From Celeribacter arenosi (GTDB lineage Bacteria; Pseudomonadota; Alphaproteobacteria; Rhodobacterales; Rhodobacteraceae): a stretch of DNA of 64,000 bases. How positions within the stretch are numbered: the first letter of the stretch is position 1; each line of letters begins with the position of its first letter. The translations under genes were made by a program, and so were the position numbers. The stretch spans positions 124,001 through 188,000 of the forward strand of contig NZ_BAABDF010000007.1 in NCBI RefSeq assembly GCF_039539485.1. Reading direction: 5' to 3'. This document shows, in pieces, positions 16,454 to 25,775 of the stretch. The notes beneath the pieces are model-generated. The model was not told the origin of the DNA. It did not search any database and was given only the letters and a program-made list of their open reading frames with translations.

Positions 16454-17593
16454 ATGCAAGAAACAATCATCACCGGTGCGCGGCTCGTTTTGGAGACCGA
16501 CGTGATCGAGGGCACGCTGGTTCTGCGCGACGGCAAGATAGCCGAGGTATCGCAGGGCCGGTCCGCTGTTCCGGGCGCGACGGACTTTGACGGCGACATG
16601 GTCATTGCGGGCCTGATCGAGTTGCACACAGATAATCTGGAACGCCACATTGAACCTCGCCCGCGCGTGGACTGGCCTCACGCGGCGGCGATTTTGGCAC
16701 ATGACGGAGAATTGGCATCGGTCGGGATCACGACTGTGTTTGATGCCATGCGGGTCGGGTCGATCCCTGACGAGAACGACGGATACGGGAAATATGCCCG
16801 CTCATTGTCGCGTGAACTGATGGACCTGCGCACGAAGGGCGCCTTGCGGATCAACCACTATCTCCACCTTCGCGCCGAAGTTTGTTCTGAAACGCTGGAA
16901 GAAGAATTGGCAGAGTTCGGGCCACAGGATCGCGTGGGCCTCGTGAGCCTTATGGATCACACCCCGGGCCAGCGGCAGTTCCGCGATGTCTCAAAGCTCA
17001 AAGACTATGTCCAGCGAAAGCGCGGAATGACGGATGCGCAATTTGACGAACATGTCATCAAACTGAAAACGCTGCGCGACACGCATGGTGATCGCCACGA
17101 GGTAGCCGCAGTCCGCGCGGCGCGCCGATTTGGAGCCGTGATTGCCAGCCATGACGACACCACGGCGGATCATGTCGCCACATCGCGCGAACACGGTGTG
17201 AAAGTGGCGGAGTTCCCTACCACAATCGAGGCTGCGCAGGCCTGCCGGCTGGCCGGAATCGCCGTGATGATGGGGGCTCCCAACCTGATCCGTGGCGGGT
17301 CCCACTCGGGAAACGTCGCTGCGCATGAATTGGCAGAACGTGGGCTTTTGGACATCGTGTCATCGGACTACGTGCCCTCGGCGCTGATGTCGTCTGCGTT
17401 TCTTCTGGCCGACCTGTGGGACGACACGCCACGCGCGATTGCAACCGTGACGTCTGCGCCGGCAAAGGCAGCGGGGTTGGATGATCGTGGGCGGATCGCG
17501 GCGGGACTACACGCAGATCTGGTTCGCGTTACACGCCTCGATGGATCACCCGTGATCCGCGGCGTGTGGTGTCACGGACGACAGGTCGGATAG
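16454..17593 (+). CDS. phnM: ribose-1-phosphonate 5-triphosphate diphosphatase PhnM
   Basis: 379 residues of the amidohydrolase superfamily. Metal-binding motifs are visible: HTDNLERHIEPR (near residues 56-67), LMDHTPGQRQFRD, and ASHDDTTADHV; GGSHSGNVAAHEL and SSDYVPSALM complete the barrel. It removes pyrophosphate from ribose-1-phosphonate 5-triphosphate to make the PhnJ substrate. GGGG lies upstream of ATG 16454. It is split from the rest of the operon by the opposite-strand DUF1045 gene and has its own divergent promoter region. Confidence 0.93.
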   Translation: MQETIITGARLVLETDVIEGTLVLRDGKIAEVSQGRSAVPGATDFDGDMVIAGLIELHTDNLERHIEPRPRVDWPHAAAILAHDGELASVGITTVFDAMRVGSIPDENDGYGKYARSLSRELMDLRTKGALRINHYLHLRAEVCSETLEEELAEFGPQDRVGLVSLMDHTPGQRQFRDVSKLKDYVQRKRGMTDAQFDEHVIKLKTLRDTHGDRHEVAAVRAARRFGAVIASHDDTTADHVATSREHGVKVAEFPTTIEAAQACRLAGIAVMMGAPNLIRGGSHSGNVAAHELAERGLLDIVSSDYVPSALMSSAFLLADLWDDTPRAIATVTSAPAKAAGLDDRGRIAAGLHADLVRVTRLDGSPVIRGVWCHGRQVG

Positions 17594-17939
17594 GGCGCAT
17601 TAGCGCTGTTTGTTGGTGGCCATAGGCCCAAACGGTGTGATCGGTGGTAGGGTTGATCTTTGGCTTCAAGCCGAAGTCGACGCACACGATCAGAGCGTCG
17701 AATTGACCGACGCGATCCCCACTTTATGAGAGTGCACTCAGCCGACGGGAGGGAGATACGCGCCCAGCCTGCAACGCGCGATGGATCGCGTGACAAGGGT
17801 CAAGCAAGCGTGCGTCTCGGGCAGTTCGCTCCGCATTTTGACATACTCATCATACCTGTTGACAATGTGACTTGCAGTCGAAATGGTATTTGTCAATCAG
17901 CCATGCGCTTAACTGGCTGAGACAAAGGGAGGACTACCA
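17594..17939. other. 346-base gap holding the promoter region of the apiose operon
   Basis: No convincing gene is seen. The last 110 bases carry the promoter and operator-like site of the downstream ABC operon, and GGGAGG precedes the start at 17941. The first 200 bases show only short hairpins without a T-run, so no clear terminator for phnM. Confidence 0.6.
17838..17866 (+). promoter_or_regulatory. candidate promoter with GntR operator-like site A (17846-17865)
   Basis: TTGACA (17838-17843), a 17-base spacer and GACAAT (17861-17866) form a plausible sigma-70 promoter. Overlapping it, on the minus strand, is TTGTCAACAGGTATGATGAG (17846-17865), which matches 16 of 20 positions with a site in the apnO-oiaK gap and shares TCAAC(A/T)GGT with a site before gntR. 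Binding here would block the promoter. Confidence 0.6.
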
Positions 17940-17940
17940 A

Positions 17941-18887
17941 TGAAAACTAACCGTCGTATTTTTATGTCGGGGCTCGCAGGTGTCGTGACGCTCGCCAGTA
18001 CCAGAATAGGCTTCGCACAAGACAAAGGGCTGATCGCCATTCTGACGCCGAGCCATGACAACCCGTTCTTCAAGGCCGAAGCCGTTGGCGCAGAAGCACG
18101 CGCAATCGAGCTGGGCTACGATACGATTGTTCTCGTGCACGACGATGACCCAAACAAGCAATCCGAGCTGTTTGATACCGCCATCGCACGTGGCGCAGCT
18201 GCAATCATTCTGGACAACGCCGGTGCGGATGCGACGGTCGCTGCCGTTCAGCGCGCGAAGGATGCGGGCATTCCGTCGTTCCTGATCGACCGCGAAATCA
18301 AAGAAACAGGCATCGCCATCAGCCAGATCGTTTCGAACAACTACCAAGGCGCGCAGTTGGGCGCTGAAGAGTTCGTCCGGATCATGGGCGAAGAAGGCAA
18401 CTACGTTGAACTGGTTGGTCGTGAAGCAGATACAAACGCCGGCATCCGGTCGTCTGGCTACCATGACATCATCGACCAATATCCTGATCTGGTCATGGTC
18501 GCGCAACAATCTGCGAATTGGTCCCAAACGGAAGCCTTCGAAAAGATGGAGTCCATTCTGCAGGCAAATCCTGACATCAAGGGCGTCATCTGTGGCAACG
18601 ATACGATGGCTATGGGCGCATGGGCTGCACTGGAAGCTGCGGGTCGTGACGACGTGATTGTTGTGGGCTTTGACGGGTCCAACGACGTTCGCGACAGCAT
18701 TCTCGCCGGTGGCATCAAGGCGACTGTTCTGCAGCCTGCCTATCGCCAAGCGCAGCTCGCGGTTGAGCAGGCGGATATGTACATCCAGACCGGGACAACC
18801 GGGCTTGAAGAAAAGCAGCTCATGGATTGCGTGCTGATCAACGCGGATAACGCGGCCGATCTCGAGACATTCTCGCTCAGCGGGTAG
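17941..18887 (+). CDS. sugar ABC transporter periplasmic binding protein (probable D-apiose)
   Basis: About 315 residues. The N-terminus has a twin Arg (NRRIFMSG) and a hydrophobic stretch ending at FAQD, so export is by Tat or Sec. The mature protein is a ribose/galactose-type periplasmic binding protein (Peripla_BP_4): ILTPSHDNPFFKAEAVGAEA, DNAGADATVAAVQ, PSFLIDREI and VVGFDGSNDVRDSI, where Asp and Arg hold a pyranose or furanose. It heads an operon with an RbsA-type ATPase, an RbsC-type permease and enzymes matching D-apiose breakdown, so D-apiose is the expected ligand (context). GGGAGGAC precedes the ATG. Confidence 0.8.
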
Positions 18888-18910
18888 GTCGCGAGACTTC
18901 AAAAAAGATG

Positions 18911-18937
18911 GACCCGATTTCACGGTCGGGTTCTTTT
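18911..18937 (+). terminator. hairpin with T-run after the binding-protein gene
   Basis: GACCCGA and TCGGGTTC pair round an 8-base loop and are followed by TTTTCT. Like the hairpin after phnD it lies between a binding-protein gene and the rest of its operon and probably lowers downstream transcription in part. Confidence 0.6.
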
Positions 18938-18956
18938 CTGATGAACCGGGGGAGCC

Positions 18957-19604
18957 ATGCGTCATTCATTTCTGTTTACTGTCATCGCCATAGGCACATT
19001 TTCGGCAACGGCGGGTTGCAAGATCGTCAAGAACGTTGACCCAAACGAAGCCGGCGAAGTTGCCGCCGCGATGACGGATGAAGAACGCATGGCAAACTAC
19101 GCTCGTGAGATATGGGACACTGATGTGATCCCGACTGTCGCGGCGCATTTGGTTCCGCTTGACGAATTGCGCAGCGCACTCGCCCACGACGTTGACGCCG
19201 CCGGCGAAGCTCATGGATTGCGCCCTGACGGTGAAGCGAACCCGTGGAATTTCGCGATCACCGGCACAGGGTCGGTGATCGAGGCCAAAACCGAAAGCCG
19301 CGCGGCAAAGCTGCACCTCGATACAGTCGGTGACGGCGAGATTGATGTGACCTTGCAGCTTGGTCCGATCGTGCGGGGAACCACGTTGCGCGATGCGATG
19401 CCATTCCTGCTCTTTAGCAATTTCCGCGACCAGATCGAGTTTGCGAAACTCGGCAACGGTCTGAACGCGATGGCGCATGAACGACTGACGATCCCGGAGG
19501 GGGATCTTGTCGGCCAAACCGTAACGTTCGAGGGTATGTTCACCTTCAAGGATCTGGAAAGCACGCTCGAAGTGGTCCCCACCGCCATGACCGTCGGGGA
19601 GTGA
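18957..19604 (+). CDS. DUF2291 periplasmic lipoprotein of a sugar ABC operon
   Basis: 215 residues with a lipoprotein signal: hydrophobic FLFTVIAIGTFSA, then the lipobox ending at Cys21 (TAGC). The rest is soluble, with VDPNEAGEVAAAMTDEER, PLDELRSALAHDVDAAGEAH and TFEGMFTFKDL, matching the DUF2291 lipoproteins that accompany ribose-type ABC importers. Function is unknown; it may help ligand delivery or stabilise the importer. It overlaps the ATPase gene by 4 bases. Start ATG 18957 has GGGGG upstream. Confidence 0.78.
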   Translation: MRHSFLFTVIAIGTFSATAGCKIVKNVDPNEAGEVAAAMTDEERMANYAREIWDTDVIPTVAAHLVPLDELRSALAHDVDAAGEAHGLRPDGEANPWNFAITGTGSVIEAKTESRAAKLHLDTVGDGEIDVTLQLGPIVRGTTLRDAMPFLLFSNFRDQIEFAKLGNGLNAMAHERLTIPEGDLVGQTVTFEGMFTFKDLESTLEVVPTAMTVGE

Positions 19605-21145
19605 CGATGAAACACCCTATCGGTCTTTCCATTCGCAACGGAACCAAGGTTTACCCGGGCACAGTTGCGCTGAGTTCTGCAGATTTTGATCTGCATATGG
19701 GCGCGGTCAACGTGCTTGTCGGGGAAAACGGCGCAGGTAAATCGACGATGATGAAAGTCATCTCAGGTGTCGAGCAGCTGACGAGCGGTCAGATCCTGAT
19801 CGACGACACACCCGTCACGTTCAGGACTACCGACGAAGCCAGCCGCCACGGGATCGGGATTGTGTTTCAGGAACTGAACCTGTTCCCGAACCTGACTGTG
19901 GCGGAGAACATTTTCATCGCCCGCGAAAAAACCCGTGGTCGCGTAGACATCGACAAAGCCGCGCAGCGCGAACAGACCCGCGCGTTGATGGAACGTCTTG
20001 AACAGGACATCGACCCTGATGATCTGGTGGGCGATCTGCGGGTGGGGCAACAACAGATCGTCGAAATTGCGAAATCACTCGCCCATGACGCCCGCATCCT
20101 GATCCTCGACGAACCGACGTCCGCCCTTTCCGCCGCCGAGGTGGAAATCCTGTTCCGCGTGATTGCGGATCTGAAAGCGAACGGCGTTGGTATTGTTTAT
20201 ATTTCCCACCGCCTTGAGGAATTGATCCGCATCGGGGACTACATCACGGTTCTGCGCGACGGCGTCATCACAGGCGCGCGCTCGATGGAAGGCGTCGATA
20301 TTGATTGGATCGTGCGCAATATGATCGGCGAAAGCGGTAAGGACTTTGCCAAGGAAATTGATCACCCGTTTGGCGAAGAGGTTTTCCGTGCCGAACATGT
20401 ATCGCTTGGCAGCTCTGCAGGCGGGCTGTTGGTGGATGATGTTTCCCTCTCGCTGAAACACGGGGAAATATTGGGGATCTATGGCCTGATGGGGGCTGGG
20501 CGCTCTGAGTTTCTCGAATGTGTCATTGGCCGTCATCCGCACGCGCGGGGCCAGATGTACGTGGATGGCGTTGCCCTAAAAGAGAAGACCGTCGCGGGCC
20601 GAATTGGCCGCGGTCTCGCGCTTATTCCAGAGGATCGCAAGAACGACGGATTGGTTGAAATTCTCTCGATCCGCGAAAACATGACCCTGTCGAGCCTCAA
20701 GAAGTTCACCCGCGGACTATACATGAGCCTGACCCACGAACGTCACACCGTCGCGGATTTTGTAAAACGCATGACGGTCAAAATCGCTTCTGCGGAACAC
20801 GCGGTGTCGTCGCTGTCCGGCGGGAACCAGCAAAAGGTGGTCATTTCAAAGGCGCTGATGACAGACCCCAAAGTCCTGTTGATGGATGAACCCTCGCGCG
20901 GGATCGATATTGGCGCCAAGGCCGAGGTTTTTCGGGTCATGCGTAAACTCGCCGCCGAAGGGCTCGGGATCATTTTCGTGACCTCGGACCTCGACGAAGT
21001 CATGTCTCTGTCGGACCGCATTCTGGTGATGTCCAACGGGCGGGTGACCGGTGAATTCAACCGACAGGACGCAACGAACGGCGCATTGGTCGAGGCATCG
21101 GCTATTGGCCATGCCACTTCGAGCCGTAAAAAGGAGCACGTCTAA
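19601..21145 (+). CDS. sugar ABC transporter ATP-binding protein, RbsA type
   Basis: 514 residues with two fused ABC domains. Domain 1 is complete: Walker A GENGAGKST, signature LRVGQQQIVEIAKSL, Walker B ILILDEPTSALS, H-loop SHRLEE. Domain 2 has the degenerate Walker A GLMGAGRSE and a good signature LSGGNQQKVVISK, as in RbsA/XylG/MglA. It energises import of the sugar bound by the periplasmic protein. Overlaps the lipoprotein gene by 4 bases and abuts the permease gene directly. Confidence 0.9.
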   Translation: MTMKHPIGLSIRNGTKVYPGTVALSSADFDLHMGAVNVLVGENGAGKSTMMKVISGVEQLTSGQILIDDTPVTFRTTDEASRHGIGIVFQELNLFPNLTVAENIFIAREKTRGRVDIDKAAQREQTRALMERLEQDIDPDDLVGDLRVGQQQIVEIAKSLAHDARILILDEPTSALSAAEVEILFRVIADLKANGVGIVYISHRLEELIRIGDYITVLRDGVITGARSMEGVDIDWIVRNMIGESGKDFAKEIDHPFGEEVFRAEHVSLGSSAGGLLVDDVSLSLKHGEILGIYGLMGAGRSEFLECVIGRHPHARGQMYVDGVALKEKTVAGRIGRGLALIPEDRKNDGLVEILSIRENMTLSSLKKFTRGLYMSLTHERHTVADFVKRMTVKIASAEHAVSSLSGGNQQKVVISKALMTDPKVLLMDEPSRGIDIGAKAEVFRVMRKLAAEGLGIIFVTSDLDEVMSLSDRILVMSNGRVTGEFNRQDATNGALVEASAIGHATSSRKKEHV

Positions 21146-22210
21146 ATGGCCGATCAAACTGTTTCTGCCCCACCGTCGCCATCGAGCCCCGATGCCCTGC
21201 TGATCTTGCTCAAGGCGCGCACTTTCATCGCATTGATCCTGGTGTTTGCCTTTTTCGCCTTCAACGCGCCGAACTTTTTGTCGACGGCGAACATGGTCAT
21301 TATGTCCAAACACGTGGCGCTGAACGCCTTTTTGGCGATCGGAATGACATTCGTCATTGTGTCCGGAGGGATCGATCTATCCGTCGGCTCAATCGTCGGA
21401 CTATGTGGCATGGTAGCGGGATATCTGGTGCTGAACGGCATTGATGTCGGGCTTGGGTGGTCCATTCAGTTCAATACGTTCGAAATCTGTTTGCTGGTCA
21501 TTGGCGTGGGCGTGTTCATCGGCGCGATCAACGGGTTTTTGATAACCAAGCTAAACGTGGCCCCCTTTATCGCCACGCTTGGGACGCTCTATGTGGCCCG
21601 CGGCGCCGCCATGCTTAGCTCGGACGGGCGGACGTTCCCGAACCTGAACGGCAATCCGGAATACGGATCAGACACGTTCCGCTGGATCGGTGCCGGTGAC
21701 ATTCTGGGCGTCCCCGTATCTATTGTTATGCTCATCGCCGTCGGTCTTCTGGCGGCCTACATCGCGACACGCACACCGCTTGGCCGCCATATCTATGCAG
21801 TTGGTGGCAATGAACGGGCCGCTGGTCTGTCTGGGATTAAGGTCAATCGCACCAAATATTTCGTCTATATCTTCTCCGGCTTTTGCGCCGCTTTGGTGGG
21901 GCTCATCATCTCGTCGCAACTGGTCGCCGCCCACCCCGCGACAGGCAACACATTCGAACTCAACGCGATTGCTGCGGCGGTACTCGGGGGCACATCAATG
22001 TCGGGTGGTCGTGGACGCATCGGCGGCACAATCATCGGTGCCTTCGTTATCGGCGTCCTATCGGACGGCTTGGTCATGATGGGCGTGTCCTCTTTCTGGC
22101 AAACCGTCATAAAGGGACTGGTTATTATCGCCGCTGTGGTCATCGATCAGGCCCAACAAAAGGTGCAGGCCCGCGTCGCGCTACAGGCGCAATCGGCCAT
22201 CGACAACTAA
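21146..22210 (+). CDS. sugar ABC transporter permease, RbsC type
   Basis: 354 residues with 8-10 membrane helices of the BPD_transp_2 family. Conserved pieces include GMTFVIVSGGIDLSVGSIVG, ATLGTLYVARG, IYAVGGNERAAGLSGI and GRGRIGGTIIGAFVIGVLSD. It forms the inner-membrane channel of the sugar importer. It starts at the base after the ATPase stop, with AAGGAG in front, and is followed 10 bases later by the dehydrogenase gene. Confidence 0.9.
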   Translation: MADQTVSAPPSPSSPDALLILLKARTFIALILVFAFFAFNAPNFLSTANMVIMSKHVALNAFLAIGMTFVIVSGGIDLSVGSIVGLCGMVAGYLVLNGIDVGLGWSIQFNTFEICLLVIGVGVFIGAINGFLITKLNVAPFIATLGTLYVARGAAMLSSDGRTFPNLNGNPEYGSDTFRWIGAGDILGVPVSIVMLIAVGLLAAYIATRTPLGRHIYAVGGNERAAGLSGIKVNRTKYFVYIFSGFCAALVGLIISSQLVAAHPATGNTFELNAIAAAVLGGTSMSGGRGRIGGTIIGAFVIGVLSDGLVMMGVSSFWQTVIKGLVIIAAVVIDQAQQKVQARVALQAQSAIDN

Positions 22211-22220
22211 GGGAGAGGCC

Positions 22221-23237
22221 ATGAAAGGCGCAGTCATCGGGTGCGGATTTTTCGCACAGAACCAACTAGAGGCTTGGCGTGACATTGAGGGCGTTGAGAT
22301 CGTCGCGCTTTGTGATCAGGACGCTGAACGTCTGAACGCCAGCGCTGCCGCCTTTAACGTCGAGCGCTGCTACACCGATGCGGCGAAGATGTTTGAAGAA
22401 GGCGGCTTCGATTTCGTTGATATTGCGACGACTGTCGGGTCGCACCGCGCGTTGGTGGAAATGGCTGCGAAAGCGGGCGTCCATATTATCTGCCAGAAAC
22501 CATTCGCCGAGAATATGACTGACGCCCGCGCCATGGTTGATGCTGCGAAGGTGGCTGGAAAAACCCTCATGGTTCATGAGAACTTCCGGTGGCAATCCCC
22601 TATCCAGGCGGCCCTGAAAATCGTGAAAGCCGGCACTATTGGTGAACCCTTCTTTGGTCGCGTTAGTTTTCGGTCCGGATATGACGTGTTTTCAGGCCAG
22701 CCCTATTTGGCAGAGGGCAAACGGTTCATAATTGAGGACCTCGGGATCCATATCCTCGACATCGCGCGCGCCTTTTTCGGCGATGCCACGCGGATTGCGG
22801 CAACGACGCGTCGCATTAACCCCAAGATCAACGGCGAAGACGTCGCGACGATGATGTTGACCCATGAAAATGGTGCCACAAGCGTTGTAGATTGTTCCTA
22901 TGCCACGCAGCGAACGCCCGAAACCTTCCCGCAATCATTGCTCGAAATTGACGGGACACTTGGCACATTGCGACTTGATGCCGGGTACCGGTTGACGGTG
23001 CAGGCAGATGGGGAAACGCAAACGGATGTCTCTCCGCCTCTCCTGCATTGGGCGCAAAAACCGTGGCACAATATTCAAGAGAGCGTTCTGACTATTCAGC
23101 AGCACTTCGTTGATTGCATCAACTCTGGACGCCAGCCGGAAACATCTGGCGCTGACAACCTTAAAACACTGGCCTTGGTCGAAGCAGCCTATCTGGCCGC
23201 AGAGCAAGGACGCACTGTGAAACTTGCAGACATATGA
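22221..23237 (+). CDS. apsD: Gfo/Idh/MocA oxidoreductase, probable D-apiose dehydrogenase
   Basis: 338 residues. N-terminal Rossmann fold with AVIGCGFFAQ, then the family's Glu-Lys-Pro-type motif as CQKPFAENM (Lys near 93), and the catalytic-region IIEDLGIHILDIARAFFGD with its His. In the D-apiose pathway this family member (ApsD) oxidises D-apiose to D-apionolactone with NAD. The assignment rests on direct neighbours: ApnL-like lactonase next (overlap 4 bases), ApnO, OiaK and the RuBisCO-like enzyme nearby. From sequence alone it is only a Gfo/Idh/MocA dehydrogenase. Confidence 0.78.
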   Translation: MKGAVIGCGFFAQNQLEAWRDIEGVEIVALCDQDAERLNASAAAFNVERCYTDAAKMFEEGGFDFVDIATTVGSHRALVEMAAKAGVHIICQKPFAENMTDARAMVDAAKVAGKTLMVHENFRWQSPIQAALKIVKAGTIGEPFFGRVSFRSGYDVFSGQPYLAEGKRFIIEDLGIHILDIARAFFGDATRIAATTRRINPKINGEDVATMMLTHENGATSVVDCSYATQRTPETFPQSLLEIDGTLGTLRLDAGYRLTVQADGETQTDVSPPLLHWAQKPWHNIQESVLTIQQHFVDCINSGRQPETSGADNLKTLALVEAAYLAAEQGRTVKLADI

Positions 23238-24988
23238 GTGACGCCGTGACCCTTTTCGGAACAGATCAGCCCCCCGTTGAGGGTCAATGTTTTGCTGTTG
23301 GTCCGTGGTCGTTCACGCTCGAAAACGGCGCCTTGCGGCACATCGCGCTGCATGGGCAGGAAGCCATTCGCAACATCGCGTTTCTGGTCAGGGACCGCGA
23401 TTGGGGCACGTTGACGCCGACGCTCGACAATATGCAGGTTGCCCAAACCGATACGAGTTTGGGCATTACTTACGACGCAGTGTTCCAGAGCGCAGATGCG
23501 AAACTGGCCGTGCGTGTTTCGATTGATGTCGGGCCCGACAGTCTTGTCATGTCGGCAACGGGTGACGCGCTGGGACCGTTCGAAACGAACCGGGCCGGGT
23601 TCACAGTTCTGCATCCGATCAAGGATGTCGCTGGCCGACCAGTCCGCGTGAAACACAGCGATGGGTCGATCGAGGACAGCGTCTTCCCAGACCTGATCGA
23701 ACCTTGGCAGCCCTTCAAGGACATCACAGCCCTCACCAATCAGGTTGGGAAAGCCGAGCTATGTTGCGCATTTCATGGCGACACCTTCGAGATGGAAGAT
23801 CAACGGCAATGGGGCGATGCGTCCTACAAAACCTATAACCGTCCGTTGGCATTGCCGTGGCCCTACACAATCGCGGATGGCGAGCGCCTGTCGCAGTCGG
23901 TCGAGCTTAGTTGGACCCCGTGCTCAACCACGCCCCCATCGCGTGTTGAAACAGGTGTCGTTGACGCCACCTTTCCGGAAATGGCGCTGGTAATTGATGC
24001 GCAAGATGCACTGCGATTGGCCCGACACCCCGGTGATATCGCGGTTGTGAATCCTCAGCGGTTACTCTGCCACCTCGATGCGGAACTCGGCGATACGCCC
24101 GCGCAATTTGAGGCCTTTGCAGCGGCGCAACGGGCCTGCCCAGATCAGGTATTTGATTTGGAGTTGATCTGCCTTTTCGCCGATGATCCCGCGACCGAAT
24201 TGTCTTCTATGGCTGCGCAAATGCGCGACGCTGGCTTTGCGCCTGACAGTGTCCTCGTATGCCCGTCGGTGGATCGCCAATCCACGCCACCTGGATCCGA
24301 TTGGCCTGACTGCCCCTCATTGGCCGATATCCACACCGCAGCATCCTTTGCTTTTCCTGATGTCAAACGGGGAGGCGGCATGGTGAGTTTCTTCCCCGAA
24401 CTCAACCGCAAACGCCCGCCCCACGAAAAGTTGGATTTTGTAAGCCACGGGTTGTGCCCGATCGTGCATGCGGCGGACGATGTCTCCGTAATGGAAACCC
24501 TTGAGGCGATTGCGCATATCACCCGCAGCGCCCGCGCCATTTTCGGCGACAAGGAATACCGGATCGGCCCCTCGACGATCGCCATGCGCCAAAACCCGTA
24601 CGGGTCACGCACGATCCCCAACCCTGACAACCAGCGTATCTGCATGGCCCATGATGATCCGCGCCATCGCGGCACGTTCGGCGCCGCCTATGTCATTGGC
24701 TTGGCTTGCGCACTTGCGCCTGCGGGACTGTCTGTCTGGACGCCAGCTGCCCTTTATGGCCCGCGTGGCGTGATTGCGGACGACGGGCATTGGCCAATTT
24801 CAACAGCCCTTAAAGGCTTGGCAGAATGCGCAGGCCAGAAAATCCATAGTACGCAGGTTGCCGACGGGATCGCCGAGGCATTTGTCGGGAATGTGAGATT
24901 GAATGCAAACCTGACATCAAAAGCGCAGCAATCACTTGGCCCCTACGCGTGGTCGATTGTTGCTGCTAACGCTGGGGAGACGACGTGA
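23234..24988 (+). CDS. apnL: probable D-apionolactonase ApnL
   Basis: 584 residues with no signal peptide. It appears to have three parts: a beta-rich N-terminal domain (about 1-235; SFTLENGALRHIALHGQEAI), a barrel-like middle (about 250-500; FDLELICLFADD, PDSVLVCPSVDR, GGMVSFFPELNRKRPPHEKL, HGLCPIVHAADD) and a small C-terminal domain. This matches my recollection of ApnL, which has separate N, M and C domains and opens D-apionolactone to D-apionate. No similar common enzyme fits this slot. It overlaps apsD by 4 bases and its 3' end overlaps the convergent gntR by 23 bases. Confidence 0.72.
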   Translation: MSDAVTLFGTDQPPVEGQCFAVGPWSFTLENGALRHIALHGQEAIRNIAFLVRDRDWGTLTPTLDNMQVAQTDTSLGITYDAVFQSADAKLAVRVSIDVGPDSLVMSATGDALGPFETNRAGFTVLHPIKDVAGRPVRVKHSDGSIEDSVFPDLIEPWQPFKDITALTNQVGKAELCCAFHGDTFEMEDQRQWGDASYKTYNRPLALPWPYTIADGERLSQSVELSWTPCSTTPPSRVETGVVDATFPEMALVIDAQDALRLARHPGDIAVVNPQRLLCHLDAELGDTPAQFEAFAAAQRACPDQVFDLELICLFADDPATELSSMAAQMRDAGFAPDSVLVCPSVDRQSTPPGSDWPDCPSLADIHTAASFAFPDVKRGGGMVSFFPELNRKRPPHEKLDFVSHGLCPIVHAADDVSVMETLEAIAHITRSARAIFGDKEYRIGPSTIAMRQNPYGSRTIPNPDNQRICMAHDDPRHRGTFGAAYVIGLACALAPAGLSVWTPAALYGPRGVIADDGHWPISTALKGLAECAGQKIHSTQVADGIAEAFVGNVRLNANLTSKAQQSLGPYAWSIVAANAGETT

Positions 24989-25691
24989 ATCTGGATTTTG
25001 CGCGATTGAGGTGATCCTCCATCGCGCGAACTGCACCTTCTTCGTCATTGGCGCGCAGGAAATCAACAATCGCGGCGTGCTCGTCCAGAGTTTTGTGTTC
25101 CTGACCCGACCACAACAGCAGTGACGAATGGTATTCAAATAACCACGTCAGCATCATCTCGGTGATGGAATGGATAAGCGGGTTTGCAGTGATCAAAGCC
25201 AACCGCGTGTGAAACGCGATGTCGGATTTCATGAACGCTTCGGCATTGCCCAGATTTGTGCGCTGTTCTTCGACGAGTTCCACCAGATCATCGGCATCTT
25301 TTGCACGACATTTCTGCGCAGCAATCCTGACCGTTCCCAGTTCAAGGAGATGGCGCACTTGTTTGAGATGATCAACGTTGGAGGGTTCGCTGGACAACAG
25401 CAACTTCGCGATGTCATCGACCTGACTGAACGCAATGCCTGCGGTCAATGCGTTTACGCGGCTGCGACCGCCGTGCGTGATCGTGATGAGACCTTTGCTT
25501 TGCATCGCCTGCAGGGCTTCGCGCACCGCAGGTCGACCAACACCAAATCGCTCCATCAGTACGCGTTCGGATGGAACAACGTCACCTGCCGAAAGTTCAC
25601 CGCTTGCGACGAGTTCGCGCAGTCGCTCAAACACCTGATCCGACAGTTTCATACGAACAATTTTACCGTCAGAGTCATTCATCTTGCGCAT
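24966..25691 (-). CDS. GntR-family (FadR subfamily) transcriptional regulator, probable apiose-regulon repressor
   Basis: 241 residues: winged helix-turn-helix (LSDQVFERLRELVASGELSA, VPSERVLMERFGVGRPAVRE, ITHGGRSRV) followed by an all-helical FCD domain (about 95-235) with metal-binding-type residues in DIAFHTRLAL, ITEMM and EHAAIVDFL (Asp/His positions). Such regulators release DNA on binding a sugar acid. It sits in the middle of the apiose genes, and each of the three transcription units, including its own (site at 25739-25758), carries a related 20-base site upstream. ATG 25691 has GGA upstream; a second ATG three codons in is possible. Confidence 0.82.
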   Translation of the reverse strand: MRKMNDSDGKIVRMKLSDQVFERLRELVASGELSAGDVVPSERVLMERFGVGRPAVREALQAMQSKGLITITHGGRSRVNALTAGIAFSQVDDIAKLLLSSEPSNVDHLKQVRHLLELGTVRIAAQKCRAKDADDLVELVEEQRTNLGNAEAFMKSDIAFHTRLALITANPLIHSITEMMLTWLFEYHSSLLLWSGQEHKTLDEHAAIVDFLRANDEEGAVRAMEDHLNRAKSRFTSSPQR

Positions 25692-25738
25692 CCAGATCCG
25701 TTAGGTGTGCAGGCGCGCGTGCCCCTGCATTCGAAACT

Positions 25739-25758
25739 TATCAACTGGTGCTACAAGA
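25739..25758. promoter_or_regulatory. GntR operator-like site C, upstream of gntR
   Basis: TTATCAACTGGTGCTACAAG, 14 of 20 matches with site B. It lies 48 bases upstream of the regulator's own start, in the 84-base gap after apnO, which suggests autoregulation. Confidence 0.5.
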
Positions 25759-25775
25759 GGATCAGAATTGCAAGG

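Noticed and set aside
17934..18965. A 343-codon open frame on the minus strand opposite the sugar binding-protein gene.
   Set aside because: It runs antisense to a clear binding-protein gene; composition is His/Cys/Arg rich and no motif is seen.
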